Shown here piece by piece: positions 1 to 11,211 of a stretch of DNA of 64,000 nt. A model generated the notes under the pieces. The model saw only the letters and a list, made by a program, of their open reading frames with translations. It made no database searches and had not been told where the DNA came from. The stretch covers positions 18,448,474-18,512,473 of the forward strand of contig NC_058159.1 in assembly GCF_020080835.1 (NCBI RefSeq), in the 5' to 3' direction. Position numbers and translations under genes: made by a program. Each line of letters begins with the position of its first letter. The stretch's first letter is position 1. Source of the stretch: Cotesia glomerata. Its lineage: Eukaryota > Arthropoda > Insecta > Hymenoptera > Braconidae.

Positions 1-2090
1 GCCTAGCTTAAATTGTGACGAATTTCGCTGTTAATTAAAATTTCTTCCGTAACATCAATTATACATAGAAAATTATTTGTACTTTTTTTTTACGAATTTT
101 CTTAAAATGAGTAGCCAAATTTTTTTTCTATATCTCATGTGTTTAGAAAATGCAATGCTTTTAATCTGTTACATTTTCGCGATCCCGTAATAAGAACAGT
201 TCATCGGTTATGTGATTAGCAAAAAAAAAATGTATGTAAAATTCTTAGTCCGTTGACTGAATAGCTACATGTAATGTTAAATTTTGGAAACGTTACAATG
301 ACTTTTTTGCCGCTGCCAAAGAGACGATTGTTGTAAGAAAATATCACTATTAAGAAAGAAAAATATTTAAATCCGTTGACCTTGGAGGCCATCCCGGTAT
401 TTGCCTGTTTCTCTTCAGATTCTATCAAATTTTATATTTGTAGGAACTGTATTTAAAGAATATGAATTTTTTGACAATTATTACTCCCGAACTTCTATGT
501 GGGGGAGGAATTTCGTAAGAACCTATTCGAGATAATTTCTACATTATAAATAAAAGATTTCAACAAAACTTCGAGTCTATAAAAACTATCGATTGGAAAT
601 GAGAAATTTTCATTGTTAACGCCCCCATCATCCCTTTTAGGGTAAGAATTTGAGAAAATCCATTCTCATGTGAACTTGACATCGTACACGAAGATTCCTA
701 CCAAATTTAGAATCTGCAGGAGTTACAGTTTGGAAATTAAAATTTTAGATTTTAACACCCACCCCCGCAATCCCTATCGGAAGTAGAATTTTTTGGAATC
801 CGTTTTGAGATGATCTCATGATAAATTAAAGATTCCTACCTAATTTCAAGTTTGTAGAAGTTACAGTTTGGAAATGAAAATTTGAAATTCTAACACCCAC
901 CCCCGCAATCCCTGTCGGAAGTAGAATTTATTGAAATCCGTTTTGAGATGATTTCTACATGACAAATAAAAGATTCCTACCAAATTTATGCTTTTTAGAA
1001 GCTATATTTTGGAAATTAAGATTTTTTTTTGTCAACACCCACCCCCGCAATCCTTATTGGGGGTGAGTCTATAAGAGCTATAGCTTGGAAATTAAAAATT
1101 TTAATTGTTAACATCCACCCCTGCAAACTCCTGTAAGGTATCTTAAAATTCGTTCGTATATTATTTCTACATCTCTTAGAGAAAATTCCTACCTAATTGG
1201 AGTCTGTAGGAGCTATAGCTTGAAAATTAAAAATTTTCATCGTTAATACCCACCCCCGCAATCCGTATTGGTAGTAGGCTGTCATTAAATCCACTCTTGA
1301 ATCATTTCTACATCACATAGAGCAGATTCTTACCAAATTTGGAGCCTATAGGAGCTACAGCTCGGAAATTTGAAATTTTCATTGTTAAGAACCACCCCCG
1401 CACTCCTTTGTGAAGTAGGATATCGTAAAATTCGTTCATAAATTATTTTTACATCACTTACAGAAAATTCATACAAAATTAGGAGTCTGTGGGAGCTAAA
1501 AGTCGAAAATTTTTAATTTTCATTGTTAACGTCCACCCCCGCAATCCATATTGGGAGTAGATTGTCATAAAATCCACTCTTAGATCATTTCTACCTCGCA
1601 TATAGCAGATACGTATCAAATTTAGAGATTGTAGGCCCTATAGCTTGGAAATTTAAAATTTTCATTGTTAAGACCTACCCCCGCATTCCTCTGTGGAGTG
1701 GGATATCGTAAAATTCGTTCATAAAATATTTTTACATCACTTACACAAAATTCATACAAAATTAGGAGTCTGTAGGAGCTAGAAGTCGGAAATTTTTAAT
1801 TTTCATTGTTAACGTCCACCCCCGCAATCCATATTGGTAGTAGATTGTCGTAAAATCCGCTCTTAGATCATTTCTACATCACATATAGGAGATTCCTACC
1901 AAATTTGAAGTCGATAAGAGCTATAGGTTAAAAATGGGAATTTTCTATTGTTAACGCCCCCGCAACCCCCCTTGTGGGTGGAATTTGGTAAAATCCGTTC
2001 TTAGCTGACCTCTACTCGGCGAAAGGAATATTCCTACCCAATTTCAAGTCAATCGGCCTTATAGCTTCAGAGATATCGTGATCAGTGAGT
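1..2090 (-). mobile_element. Helitron-like non-autonomous element, copy 1 (left part off window)
   Basis: The sequence matches 42470-44616 (copy 2), whose left end is a classic Helitron 3' terminus, so this copy should also run on the minus strand with its 3' end beyond the window. The match starts near base 1, is interrupted from about 38 to 415 by an unrelated insertion absent from copy 2, resumes at about 418, and ends near 2088. There the minus-strand sequence reads TCACTGATCACGATATCTC, a plausible Helitron 5' end beginning TC. It codes for nothing I recognise. Most of the body is a tandem array listed separately. The Helitron assignment rests on copy 2. Confidence 0.55.
480..2070. repeat. 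~140-bp tandem array, about 11 degenerate units
   Basis: A recurring unit contains a C-rich anchor (CACCCCCGCAATCC), a 'GTAAAATCCG' segment, 'GATTCCTACCAAATTTGGAG', then 'GAGCTATAGCTTGGAAATT' and 'TTTTCATTGTTAAC'. Anchors fall near 487, 765, 903, 1043, 1123, 1255, 1397, 1537, 1682, 1820 and 1955, so the usual period is 135-145 bp with some shorter units. Units are clearly diverged. The same array occurs at 43550-44616. Confidence 0.85.
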
Positions 2091-2105
2091 TCAAAAACTT
2101 GATCT

Positions 2106-2106
<1 letters not shown>

Positions 2107-2180
<74 letters not shown>
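2107..2180. repeat. (TA)n microsatellite
   Basis: Uninterrupted AT dinucleotides. It directly abuts the left terminus of long-TIR element A, suggesting the tract was the insertion target. Confidence 0.97.
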
Positions 2181-2184
<4 letters not shown>

Positions 2185-2574
2185 GTGTATCAAAAAAATC
2201 GAAAATTTTTTTTTTTCCAATGAACATTGAGAAATCGTCAGAGTATCTCTAGAAGAAGATCCTCTAAAAATATGAGCTCTTAAGGTAGTTATTTCCCAAC
2301 CTATAGTTTATGCTAATGCTGTCTCTTTCTTTCGCTAGTGTCCCGACTAGAAATTTTAATGTAAGACCTATTGGGCCCGCGTTGGGCAATTCCTTTTAGG
2401 TCCCAATGGGGAAATCCCCATCAGAACCCAATCTAAATTTTGAAAGAAAAAATATTATGATTTTCGAAAAGATTAAAAATAATTTAGGATCAGATACTCA
2501 TATTATATTAGACCTAATAAGTAAATTTAATTTGAATTGAAATGAAATCGTTGAACGAAAAAATCTTTGTCGTG

Positions 2575-2680
2575 TGTTGGGCTCGAACTTGCGTCCTTTG
2601 GGTCCTCAGTCCTTGACGTTACCGCTGGTCCAAGCAGGAGTGCTGATGAGGAAAGTTCCTATCTCGTACAGATGAACTTT
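2575..2680 (-). other. tRNA-like (Pol III box) segment inside CCC element copy 1
   Basis: On the minus strand an A-box-like stretch (ACCAGCGGTAACGTC) precedes a B-box-like AAGTTCGAGCCC by about 35 nt, as in a tRNA gene. No complete cloverleaf is evident, so this is a tRNA-derived relic rather than a gene. Confidence 0.5.
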
Positions 2681-3192
2681 ACCGGTTGACTGAGACATTA
2701 TTTATGTTATACTCAAGCTTTAAGAAATTGTTTTTTTTTTTTTATTTATCCACTTTACTGACGTGAAAATGTATAAATTAAATAAAAAATTTAAAAATAA
2801 AAAACAAAAAAAATTTACTGAAAAATGTAAAAAAATTGAAAAAATCAAAAACAAAATTCCTTAAAACTGTCCAATTTAATTTGGAATCCCCCTTATACTA
2901 ACACAAAAAATTTTTTTTTTTAAATTAAAATTTTTTTGAAATGCAAGTTATTTTTTTAAATTTTATTGTATGGATAAAAATTTAATTATGAAAAAGTTTA
3001 ATTTTTTTTACAATATAAATTCTTTTGCAAATGTGAATCCTCAAAAGTTGGATATTTTTCAAAAATTGAATTTTTACATACTGATAATAAAAATTATCTT
3101 CAATTAAAATTTTTTTTTATACTGAGAAGAAAAAATTCTGAGTATGAATCTTGTTTCAGCAACATCAATATGTATTTCAGTCTAAAAACTCA

Positions 3193-4343
3193 CACAGAAA
3201 GAAAAATTCCTTTACTGGAGACCAAAATTCTTGGCTCAAGAAAATTTTCGGATGCCTGAAGGAAGACCGAAGTTGTGTTGGCCGAAGTAAAAATTTTTCT
3301 TGAAATTCTATTCTTGGTGGAAGTAGTTTTTTCTTAATTCAACTTATCATAAATACTTGATACAATAAATTTTTATATTTGATCAAGATTTTTAGATACT
3401 TTAGGGAAGCAGCGCCACCTACTTCAGTTAAGAAAAAAATTTCCTCACCTTGAGAAAATTTTTCTCTTAAATATTTCATACCGATTTTGTATTATTTTAA
3501 CGTGCAATTATACATTTTGAATAAAAAAAAAATGTTTCAATATTATTTGATCTTCCCATTTGACATGTTGATCAATAAAAATATCAATGAAAATTTACTT
3601 CTATCGAGATATTTAATTTTTTGGAGCAAGAGTGAAATTTTTTCAAGATAAGAAAAGTTACTTCTATCAAGAACTAAATTTTTTGGAGCAAGAGGCTGAA
3701 TTTTCTCAAAACAACAAGATTTTCTTAACTTAAATAAATTTTCTTGCATCAAGATATTTATTTCTTTAAGGTAGTTAGGACGAAAAAGCAGAAATTCAAG
3801 AAATCTCCCAAACTTCGTATAGAAGTAGTTAAATACATAATACACACGCTGTTAAAATTTTGAAACAATTTACCACGTCTAATCGAAGATAATTGCAATT
3901 GAAAATGACATTTTTACACAGGCGGTATGGGAAAAGAGAGAGAAAACCGCGAAGTTTTATTATTTTTGTATTGAAGAAATTTTAAGAATTTCACGAAAAA
4001 CTAATATTACTTAGATTAATACATGTATAACTACCCTACAAAATTCTGGAATTCCCTACCACATAGTTTTTAAGAAATCATTGATAATCTAGTAAAGTAA
4101 ACAAATAAAGTCATGCGTGGAAGTAAGTGAGCAATAGCTCGTAAGAGAGGCAACACTAGCACGTGACGAAGACAGCAGTAGCATAAACTATAGGTTGGGA
4201 AAGAACTACCTTAATAAGCAAGAAAATTAATTTTATTGGAATAAGTGAAATTTCTTGTGCCAAAAAAAATTTTTTTTTTTCGCTTAAGAACATAATTAGG
4301 AAGAAAATATTTTCTTGGCTCAAGTGAACCTTTTTTTTCTGTG
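3193..4343. mobile_element. Candidate TIR element CACAGAAAG...CTTTCTGTG-type
   Basis: Left end CACAGAAAGAAAAATTCC and right end TTTTTTTTCTGTG are roughly inverted. The interior repeats the word CTTGGCTCAAGAAAATTTTC and variants in both orientations, and contains the 441-bp TTAA MITE. I could not find a convincing target duplication, so the boundaries are tentative. Confidence 0.45.
3770..4210. mobile_element. 441-bp TTAA MITE
   Basis: Flanked by TTAA at 3766-3769 and 4211-4214; ends GGTAGTTAGGAC and, inverted, GGTAGTTCTTTCC. It is the uninterrupted version of the terminal halves of the larger TTAA element in which it now sits, in the opposite orientation. An open frame across 3543-3845 overlaps the boundary and is not a gene. 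Confidence 0.88.
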
Positions 4344-4713
4344 GAGTACTTGAATTTAATCTGGAATTTATCCCAATTAATCTAGAATAACTCCGCTAAA
4401 AAAACTTCGGATTCACTCTACACGCGAATTGTTTAATTACTTTACTCCAAAACTCTGAGTAATGGGATTAAATTTTAATTTGGATTAAGATTTATTCCGA
4501 ATTCATCCTGATTTTTTACAATGTATTTTTAATCTCGTAAAATTAAATTTTTCAAAATATAAGGTTATGTAAAATTTGATCAAGCTCAATTTTGTAGTTT
4601 TTATTTAACAATGTTAGATGATTTTTTTTCCTAATTCGTTTCTATACTTATCGGCTAATTTTTATTTTTATTTCTAATTAATTTACAATGAATATATGCT
4701 AGTAACATAAGCT

Positions 4714-5058
4714 CACAGATCTTTGGGTGATTGATTTTTTATATAAATAAACGATTGTCTAAATTTAAAGACTATTTCTTCATGCATCTACTCTCAGGTT
4801 AGGTTATCCCAATTGGATCCTACTACGAGCCCAGTTAGGAAAACCCATCGATGCCTTATTTACATTACGTTGGGAAAATCCTCTTCGGTCCCACACCGAT
4901 CCCACTCGGGAAAACAGCAATTTTATTATTATTTTTCGTTGGATTATCCTAATTGGATTATCACAGATCTTTGGGTGATTGATTTTTTATATAAATAAAC
5001 GATTGTCTAAATTTAAAGATTATTTCTTCATGCATCTACTCTCAGGTTAGGTTATCCC
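4714..5058. repeat. Direct duplication of a ~98-bp unit plus iterated GGTCCCA units
   Basis: The segment 4714-4811 (CACAGATCTTTGGGTGATTG ... GGTTAGGTTATCCC) recurs almost unchanged at 4962-5058. It belongs to the internal word array of CCC element copy 1, where blocks of 'TAGGTCCCACGCAGGGCCC' continue to about 5340. Confidence 0.85.
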
Positions 5059-5570
5059 TCTTAGGTCCCACACAGGACCCTATTGGGAGAAACTGAATAA
5101 AAATTTTTAATTTTACGTTGGGATTTCCCATTTAGGTCCCACGCAGGGCCCTATTGGGAAAAACTGAATGAAAATACTCATTTTTGCATTAGGATTTCTG
5201 ATTTAGATCCCACGCGGGGCCCTATCGGGAAAAACTGAATAAAAATTTTTATTTTTACGTTGGGATTGTCCGATTGGGGGCTAATTAGGCCCTTATAGGG
5301 ATTTCCCAATTGGGCGTGCCTCTTTGGGACCTAATCAGGTCCAGATGTATACGCTGGGTAATCCCAAAGTAATTTCTAGTCGGGGTCGCCTCTCTTACGG
5401 GCTATCGCTCACTTACTTCCACGCATGACTTTATTTGTTTACTTTACTAGTTTATCAATGATTTCTCAAAAACGATGTGGTAGGGAATTCCAGAATTTTG
5501 TAGAATAATTATACATATATGAATCTAAGTAATATTAGTTTTTCGTGAAATTCTTAAAATTTCTTCAATA

Positions 5571-6671
5571 CACGGTGAGAAATTTCCATTATTTTTTATT
5601 CTGCATGGATTTTAGATATTACAATGGTGCATATTACTAGTGAACCTTATTGACTCAGAATAAAATTTTACAATGGCCCATAGTAATTTCCGAAACAAAT
5701 GAAATCAGACATAGTAAATGGTAGAAATTGAAATGTACCATAGTAAAATGAAATATGCAATAATTTAAATTTCCGAATGTACTATAGCAAAAAAAATAAG
5801 AAAACGTTTGTAAAAATAAAAAATTTTAGAGTAAAAATGTTTTTAGCAATCAAAAAAATATCAAACCAAACAAGATTTTTTGTTTGCAATAATTTTAAAA
5901 ATATTTTTTAAAATATAATTTTTTTATTTTTTTTTTCATTTTTAACAATGAACGTAGGATTTATTTTGGCAGTTAATTTTATTATGAATAATTATAAACA
6001 CAATATATAACTTTTAAATTATTTTTTATTATTATTAGAAGTGTCGGTTGCAAGTTAACCATCAAATGTTTGTTTTCATATTAATTTTTCACGGTAAATT
6101 ATTAAATATTTTATTATTTATGAATCTTACAAATTTTCATTAACTATTCATGTGTTGATGAATTTATAAACTAATATTTATTTAAAACTTAATGTTTATT
6201 GCAATTTTCATAACACCGTTAACCACTACTGATAGCGTCTGTAGACTTATGTTGACAAAACAAAGCAGCACGAAAAAATGAAAGAGCGTGCGTCGCGACT
6301 GACGTGCATACGTTTACTATGGGACATTTGAAAATTTCATAGTCACAATTTTAAATTTAAACCGAGTACACGTGACTAAATGTGAAACTTTTTTATAAAT
6401 TTTTATTGTCGACTGAGCAACAGAAATTTTACTATGGAACTATAATGAAAAGTTTTAAGCACACTAACAGTTTTTGTTCTGTCAGTTTACGAAAATTTTT
6501 TATATATGTTTATGTAACAGTTGCATGGTCAAATTTACTATGGTCCCTAGTAAATATTGATTGGTACAATATGATATTCTTAAATTTTTATGGTAATATT
6601 TTGAATTGAGTCATTAAGGTTCAGTCTTATTATGTATGCATAGTAAATTTCTACAGAAATTTCTCACCGTG
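5571..6671. mobile_element. 1.1-kb CACGGTGAG MITE, copy 1 (TA TSD)
   Basis: Perfect-looking 16-bp TIR CACGGTGAGAAATTTC, flanked by TA at 5569-5570 and 6672-6673. The empty site is visible in the 441-bp MITE (read on its minus strand, CAATACAAAAATAAT is continuous). A nearly identical copy lies at 47219-48316. Subterminal sequence repeats the word CATAGTAAATT in both orientations. The TA duplication fits Tc1/mariner-type MITEs. A 75-codon frame is present in both copies but has no recognisable domain and is probably chance. Confidence 0.9.
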
Positions 6672-6876
6672 TACAAAAATAATAAAACTTCGTGGTTTTC
6701 TCTCTCTTTTCCCATACCGCCTGTGTAAAAATGTCATTTTCAATTGCAATTATCTTCGGTTAGACGTGGTAAATTGTTTCAAAATTTTAACAGCGTGTGT
6801 ATTATGTATTTAACTACTTCTATACGGAGTTTGGGAGATTTCTTGAATTTTTGCTTTTTGGGCCCAACTACCTTAA

Positions 6877-7925
6877 TATTAATACTTAGAGGTGGCGTCA
6901 TGTAATTTCTATTTCCCATTTAAATAACATAGAAAAATATTCTTTTGAAGTTTGGAATTTTGTAACGTGACAATGAGCTACTTTATGAGTAAAACTAAAC
7001 CCTTTCCTTATGGGAAATTAAATGCTCTACAAAAAAGGTCTGATTGAAATTTTGCGTAAGTCAAGCCGTTTCAAAGATATCGAGCTTCAAACTTCAAACT
7101 GTTAAAAATTACGGTTTGTTTTTTTCTTAAACACAAAAAAATCAATTTATATGCATTAAAAACCCATTTTTATTAACTTTAGAATAATAATATACATATA
7201 TCCAAAAGAATGCATATCCAAAATTCTTAATAATTTGACAAATGCTAATTTTTATTAATTATTAACGAAAAACATTTACTTATCGGTCATTCAATGTCAA
7301 ATCAAACAATAATTGAAAACAAACCCTTTCGATTTGGACAAATTTTGGTCAGAAGTTTTCTTTTATCATATAACGAAGTTCTGCAAAAGGAAAAAAAAAA
7401 TTTTTTTTTTTTAAAAGATATGCAAATTCAAAATTTCGCGATTTTTCCAGTTTTTTAATTTTGATTTTGTAATATCTCGAACGCTATTATAGATACAGGA
7501 ATAGACTTTCGTTTGTTTGATAGGGGACACGTGGGGCTATTGAAAAAAAAAAAAAAAAAAAACATTTTGGAGAAAAATTTTGACAAATGCCAAATTTGTC
7601 AAATTTTGAATTTTTGAACATCGATGAAAATGAAAATCGACATCAAAATTTTGGCTCAATTTTTTTTGTATTATATATTGTACTAATCTTAAAAAATCCT
7701 GAAATTTTTAGAACTGTTTTTTTTTGTTTAAATGTGAATTTTTGAATTCAGAATAAAATTTTTTTTTGTTTTTTGCAATTTCCAAACGCCGTTCAGTTAT
7801 GCGAATATATAGTATTGTAATTTCGAGCATTAAAAAATTAAATACACGACCTGGAATTATTAAATAATAAATTAGTTTCAATTTCTTTTTATTCTTTGGA
7901 CATAATCTTAAAGTCAGGCTTAACA
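6877..7925 (+). repeat. Left terminal inverted repeat of element A (inner part)
   Basis: Pairs with 11212-12165 on the opposite strand. Shared landmarks include the motif GGTGGCGTCATGTAATTTC, 'CAAGCCGTTTCAAAGATATC', 'GATAGGGGACAC' and 'ACACGACCTGGAATTATT'. An open frame crosses part of it, but the mirrored arm shows the same frame only because it is a copy, so I do not call a gene. Confidence 0.85.
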
Positions 7926-9026
7926 CATGATATAGTTTCTTATTTTTGCAACGCATGATATTTTTTGTCCGTTTCTTCACTCCAATCACAGTTTTCAACG
8001 CCAAATACCTCAAACAGATATTAATTTTCAATGAAAATCAGAAATAATGGGATGAAAATATCAACTTTTTTTCGTTCTTTCGAATGCATGTTTACTTACA
8101 AATTTCTGCACATTAATATTTCTCAATCTCAAATTTCAAATTAATTTCATGTTAATAAAACTATAAGTGGCGTCTACAACTTTAAATGAAGTAAAAAAAG
8201 GACAAATAATAAATTATATCATGTGTTAAGGGGGAAAGTCACTGTGAGGATCGGAAAAATAGATGATTTTCGGGAATTTTTTTGACTGGGATAATAAAGG
8301 AATTTGGGGATCGGGTTTTAGTTTTATAAAGTATACATTAAATATTATTCTACTAAATTTTTATCAAAAAATAACATGTTGTTACAAAGTTATTAGCATT
8401 TTTGTGGAGCACCAAAAAAATTTCCCCCATGATGCGATCTCTAACTCAAAAACGGATTATCTAAAACAAAAAAACGAAAGAGCGTTGTAATCTGCATGCA
8501 TGTGGCTATCGTTGTACGTAGGGGATTTTGAAAATTTGGATTTAAAAAAAAATGGCGACATATTAAAAATTTTTTCGTCTTTTTTCCTCATTTTTTTAGA
8601 TTCAAACAGCCCTACCCGTGAAAAAATATTCTGATCAGGCTTGATATGAGCTGATAAGTCCATATAAAAATTTTTGATATATTCATATCTGACTTGATAT
8701 GATTTGATATGTCCATATTTAATTTTTGATATGTCCTGATATGGCCTGATATGAAAATTGGCCATGTCAGGCCTAATCAAGCCTTATCAATTTGATAAGT
8801 CTATATCAGACTTGATATAGCTTGATATGCTCATATATCATTTTGCATTATTTCTTAATAGGTCCTGATATGGCCTGATATAACCTATAAAGTTATAGAT
8901 ACTTTGATAAACTTTAAAAAAAATCTTTGATCAGGGTTAATATAACTTGATATGGATTCTTACAGTCAGATATCCTTATACCCTTATCAGTACATAAGTA
9001 GTCTGATATACTCATATAAAGGCATA

Positions 9027-9867
9027 CCCGAGTAAAAAAAACTATATAGAATTATATGTGATTCATATATAATTATATAGAGGTATATATAATTAATATA
9101 GAATTATATAGATGTATATATAATTTATATATAATTATATAGGAGTCATATATAATTCTATATGATTTTTTTTACTCCAGTGGGTATTTTGTAATTACTA
9201 TAAAACATATTTTCTTTTTCTGTCTAAGAGTTTGTTACTCCAATGATTAACAATCTTTTAATATGTAGTATGTTGCGGATGAAATAATAGGAACTTAAAA
9301 AAAAAATTTAATTTCACAAAAATTATTAGTTTTGTCAAGTTCAAAAATTGTTAGCCAAGCCCTCCAGCGATATATAGTTCCATATACTAAACAAATAATT
9401 CCATTAAAATTTGAGCTTTTAATTCTGATTTTACCTCGATTATTTTTTTAAATTAAAAGAAATTATAAATTCTAAAGCAACGAAGTACCTTAACAATTTC
9501 GTAGAGTTATTTTTGCGATTTCATGTATACATAGATAATTTTACAAATCTACATATAGATACCACTATTATGTATAGATATTGATAATTAATAATTAATA
9601 AATTAGATAAAAAATTTTGTTCACTACGAATCGATCATGTATACGATTTGCATTACTTGTAGCTTTAACAAACTCTACTCTTCAAGTAAGTCTCTTAGGT
9701 AAATAAGTAATGAATTAGTCTTTCAAGCGTCAGGTCCACGGTTCGATTCCCACTCACGCCGACTTTTTTTTTTCTTATGGAAATAATTATACATAATTAT
9801 ACCTAATTTTATATAATCATACATAATTATGTTATATAATTATATATAAATTTTTTTCCCGGGCGGG
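9027..9867. mobile_element. CCCGAGTAAAA element nested in the CCCGTG element (TSD TA)
   Basis: Left end CCCGAGTAAAAAAAACTATA; right end, inverted, CCCGCCCGGGAAAAAAATTT, so the TIR is imperfect. TA at 9025-9026 and 9868-9869. Removing it reunites GGCATACATATAGTCTG, which fits the surrounding word array. The interior repeats ATATAATTATATA at both ends and carries a tRNA-like segment at 9690-9765. Confidence 0.75.
9690..9765 (+). other. tRNA-like segment with strong B box, followed by a T run
   Basis: The B box is nearly canonical (GGTTCGATTCC at about 9741) and the segment ends in a run of nine or more T, a typical Pol III terminator. The upstream A-box region is weak (CTTAGGTAAATAAGTAATG). 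It is probably a tRNA-derived relic carried by the CCC element. Confidence 0.55.
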
Positions 9868-10284
9868 TACATATAGTCTGATATACTTATATCAAACTAT
9901 ATATAGTCTGATATGGCCAATTTCCATATCAGGCCTGATATGGACGGTTTATATCAGGCCTGATATAGTCTGATCAGAAAATTTTTTCACGGGTAAAAAA
10001 TCTTAAAAATAAAAATTTCCAAAATCCCCTACGTGCAACTATAGCTACTGAATAGACGAATACGGGGAAAAAAAAGTTGCAAATCAATTTATATTTATGC
10101 AAATTACAGTTCTCATCAGTTCAAAAAAAAAGTAGTTTCGAGAAATACGCGTTTTCGTCGGAGTGCCGCGCGTGTAAAGTCATTTGACGCGCTGTCACAA
10201 AAATGACTATAACTCGGAAAATATTCGGAATTTTGATACCAAACTTTAGATAAATATCTTTGAATCTATAAACTTGGATTTAAT

Positions 10285-10986
10285 AAAAAAAAAAAAAAAT
10301 TAGGAAAACGGTTGACCCTGAAGGCCATCCCTGCAACTTCCCGCTAATTCCATCCTTAGGCGCTTAAAATTGCACCAATGACGTTTTGAGCTCTTCCAGC
10401 TCAAAAATACAATTTATGGGTTATTTTGAGCTCTCCGAGCTCAAAGGGATTGCTTTCCTATGCTTTTGAGCTCTTCGAGCTCAAAAGTCTGATAGAGATT
10501 TGATAAGACACTATTTTTGGAATTTTTAAACCGCAATAACTTTTGAATGAATAAACCGATTTTCACGCGGTTGGCAGCATTCGACGCAGTTTTTTAAGCC
10601 TCATAAAAAATCTTAAATTTTGAATTGATCGCGCTAGGAATTTTGGAGTTATTCCGAAAAAACACTTTTTCTGGTTTTCTTTCGTTCACGATATCTCTCG
10701 AACGAATCAACCGATTTTGACTGGACTGGTAGCGATCAACGTGGTTTTTTAAGGTTAAGAGCTGATTAGTTTTTGGAGTTGAACCATCAAGCCGTTTAAA
10801 AGTTATTTCAAAAAAACCACATCTGAAAAAAATTTTTTTTTCAGTTTTTTGAAGATTTCTTAAAATCTATTGATCTGAATCGGTCCAAATAGTTTTCAAA
10901 ATCTAAGTTTAGTCAAGCCCTTTCGAATGGCACCAACCGCGATGAAATCGGTCAAGCCGTTCGAAAGTTATTAGCGGTTCACATAC

Positions 10987-11025
<39 letters not shown>

Positions 11026-11190
11026 GACACCGGGACAACCTCGCGGGGATTGTCAGGGAAGCTTTCTGTAACCTTCAAACGTCGAGATCTGATGAAAACT
11101 CGATTTTTGCAAAACGGGGTGAAAACAATAACTTCCCGATTTTTGAAAATCTTCGATTTTCTTTGCGGGAAGTTAAAAATTTTTTTTATT
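10285..11190 (+). repeat. Dispersed repeat family 'G', copy A (with intact (CA)n core)
   Basis: Starts near AGGAAAACGGTTGACCCTG and ends GCGGGAAGTTAAAAA. It contains several short palindromes around GAGCTC (such as TTTTGAGCTCTCCGAGCTC), many 'CCGATTTTCA' style segments and a (CA)n tract at 10992-11022. Other copies are at 18150-23604 (split by a LINE), 23605-23900, 58896-59930 (minus, split by a truncated LINE) and 63245-63540. It contains no recognised gene. Element type unknown. Confidence 0.75.
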
Positions 11191-11211
11191 GAAATTTCAC
11201 AGTGGCTTTCC

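Larger units (their letters stand above)
2342..5384. mobile_element. CCCGACTAG element, copy 1 (2-bp TSD GT)
   Basis: The termini are CCCGACTAGAAATTTTA at the left and its inverted form at the right (AATTTCTAGTCGGG), with GT at 2340-2341 and 5385-5386. The MITE at 3770-4210 provides an empty site (CTAGTGTTGCCTCTC on its minus strand). The interior holds iterated degenerate units such as 'GGTCCCACGCAGGGCCC' and 'TTGGGAAAAACTGAAT', a tRNA-like segment at 2575-2680, and nested insertions. No coding sequence recognised. Copies 2 and 3 are at 13499-15082 and 59931-61132. Confidence 0.85.
2284..6872. mobile_element. TTAA-target element (piggyBac-type footprint), 4.6 kb with insertions
   Basis: Flanked by TTAA at 2280-2283 and 6873-6876. 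Terminal sequences are GGTAGTTATTTCCCAAC and, inverted at the right, GGTAGTTGGGCCC. Its ends match the 441-bp MITE at 3770-4210 in reverse orientation, so without its own insertions (2342-5384 and 5571-6671) it would be a short MITE of about 450 bp. The TTAA duplication and GG-starting ends fit piggyBac-like or Kolobok-like families; no transposase is present to choose between them. Confidence 0.85.
8615..9993. mobile_element. CCCGTGAAAAAAT element (2-bp TSD TA)
   Basis: Ends CCCGTGAAAAAATATTCTGA and, inverted, CCCGTGAAAAAATTTTCTGA, flanked by TA at 8613-8614 and 9994-9995. Its interior is an array of degenerate inverted words around TGATATGGCCTGATATG. A second CCC element (9027-9867) is inserted in it. 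No protein recognised. Confidence 0.85.

Noticed and set aside
480..2070. CRISPR-like array
   Set aside because: Units are ~140 bp, diverged and contiguous, without unique spacers; the setting is eukaryotic.
6382..6609. 75-codon frame repeated at 48027-48254
   Set aside because: Both lie within near-identical MITE copies, so conservation is due to recent duplication; no domain recognised.
8457..8780. 107-codon minus-strand frame with repeated Asp-Ile-Tyr-like residues
   Set aside because: It is a translation of the TGATATGG word array of the CCCGTG element.
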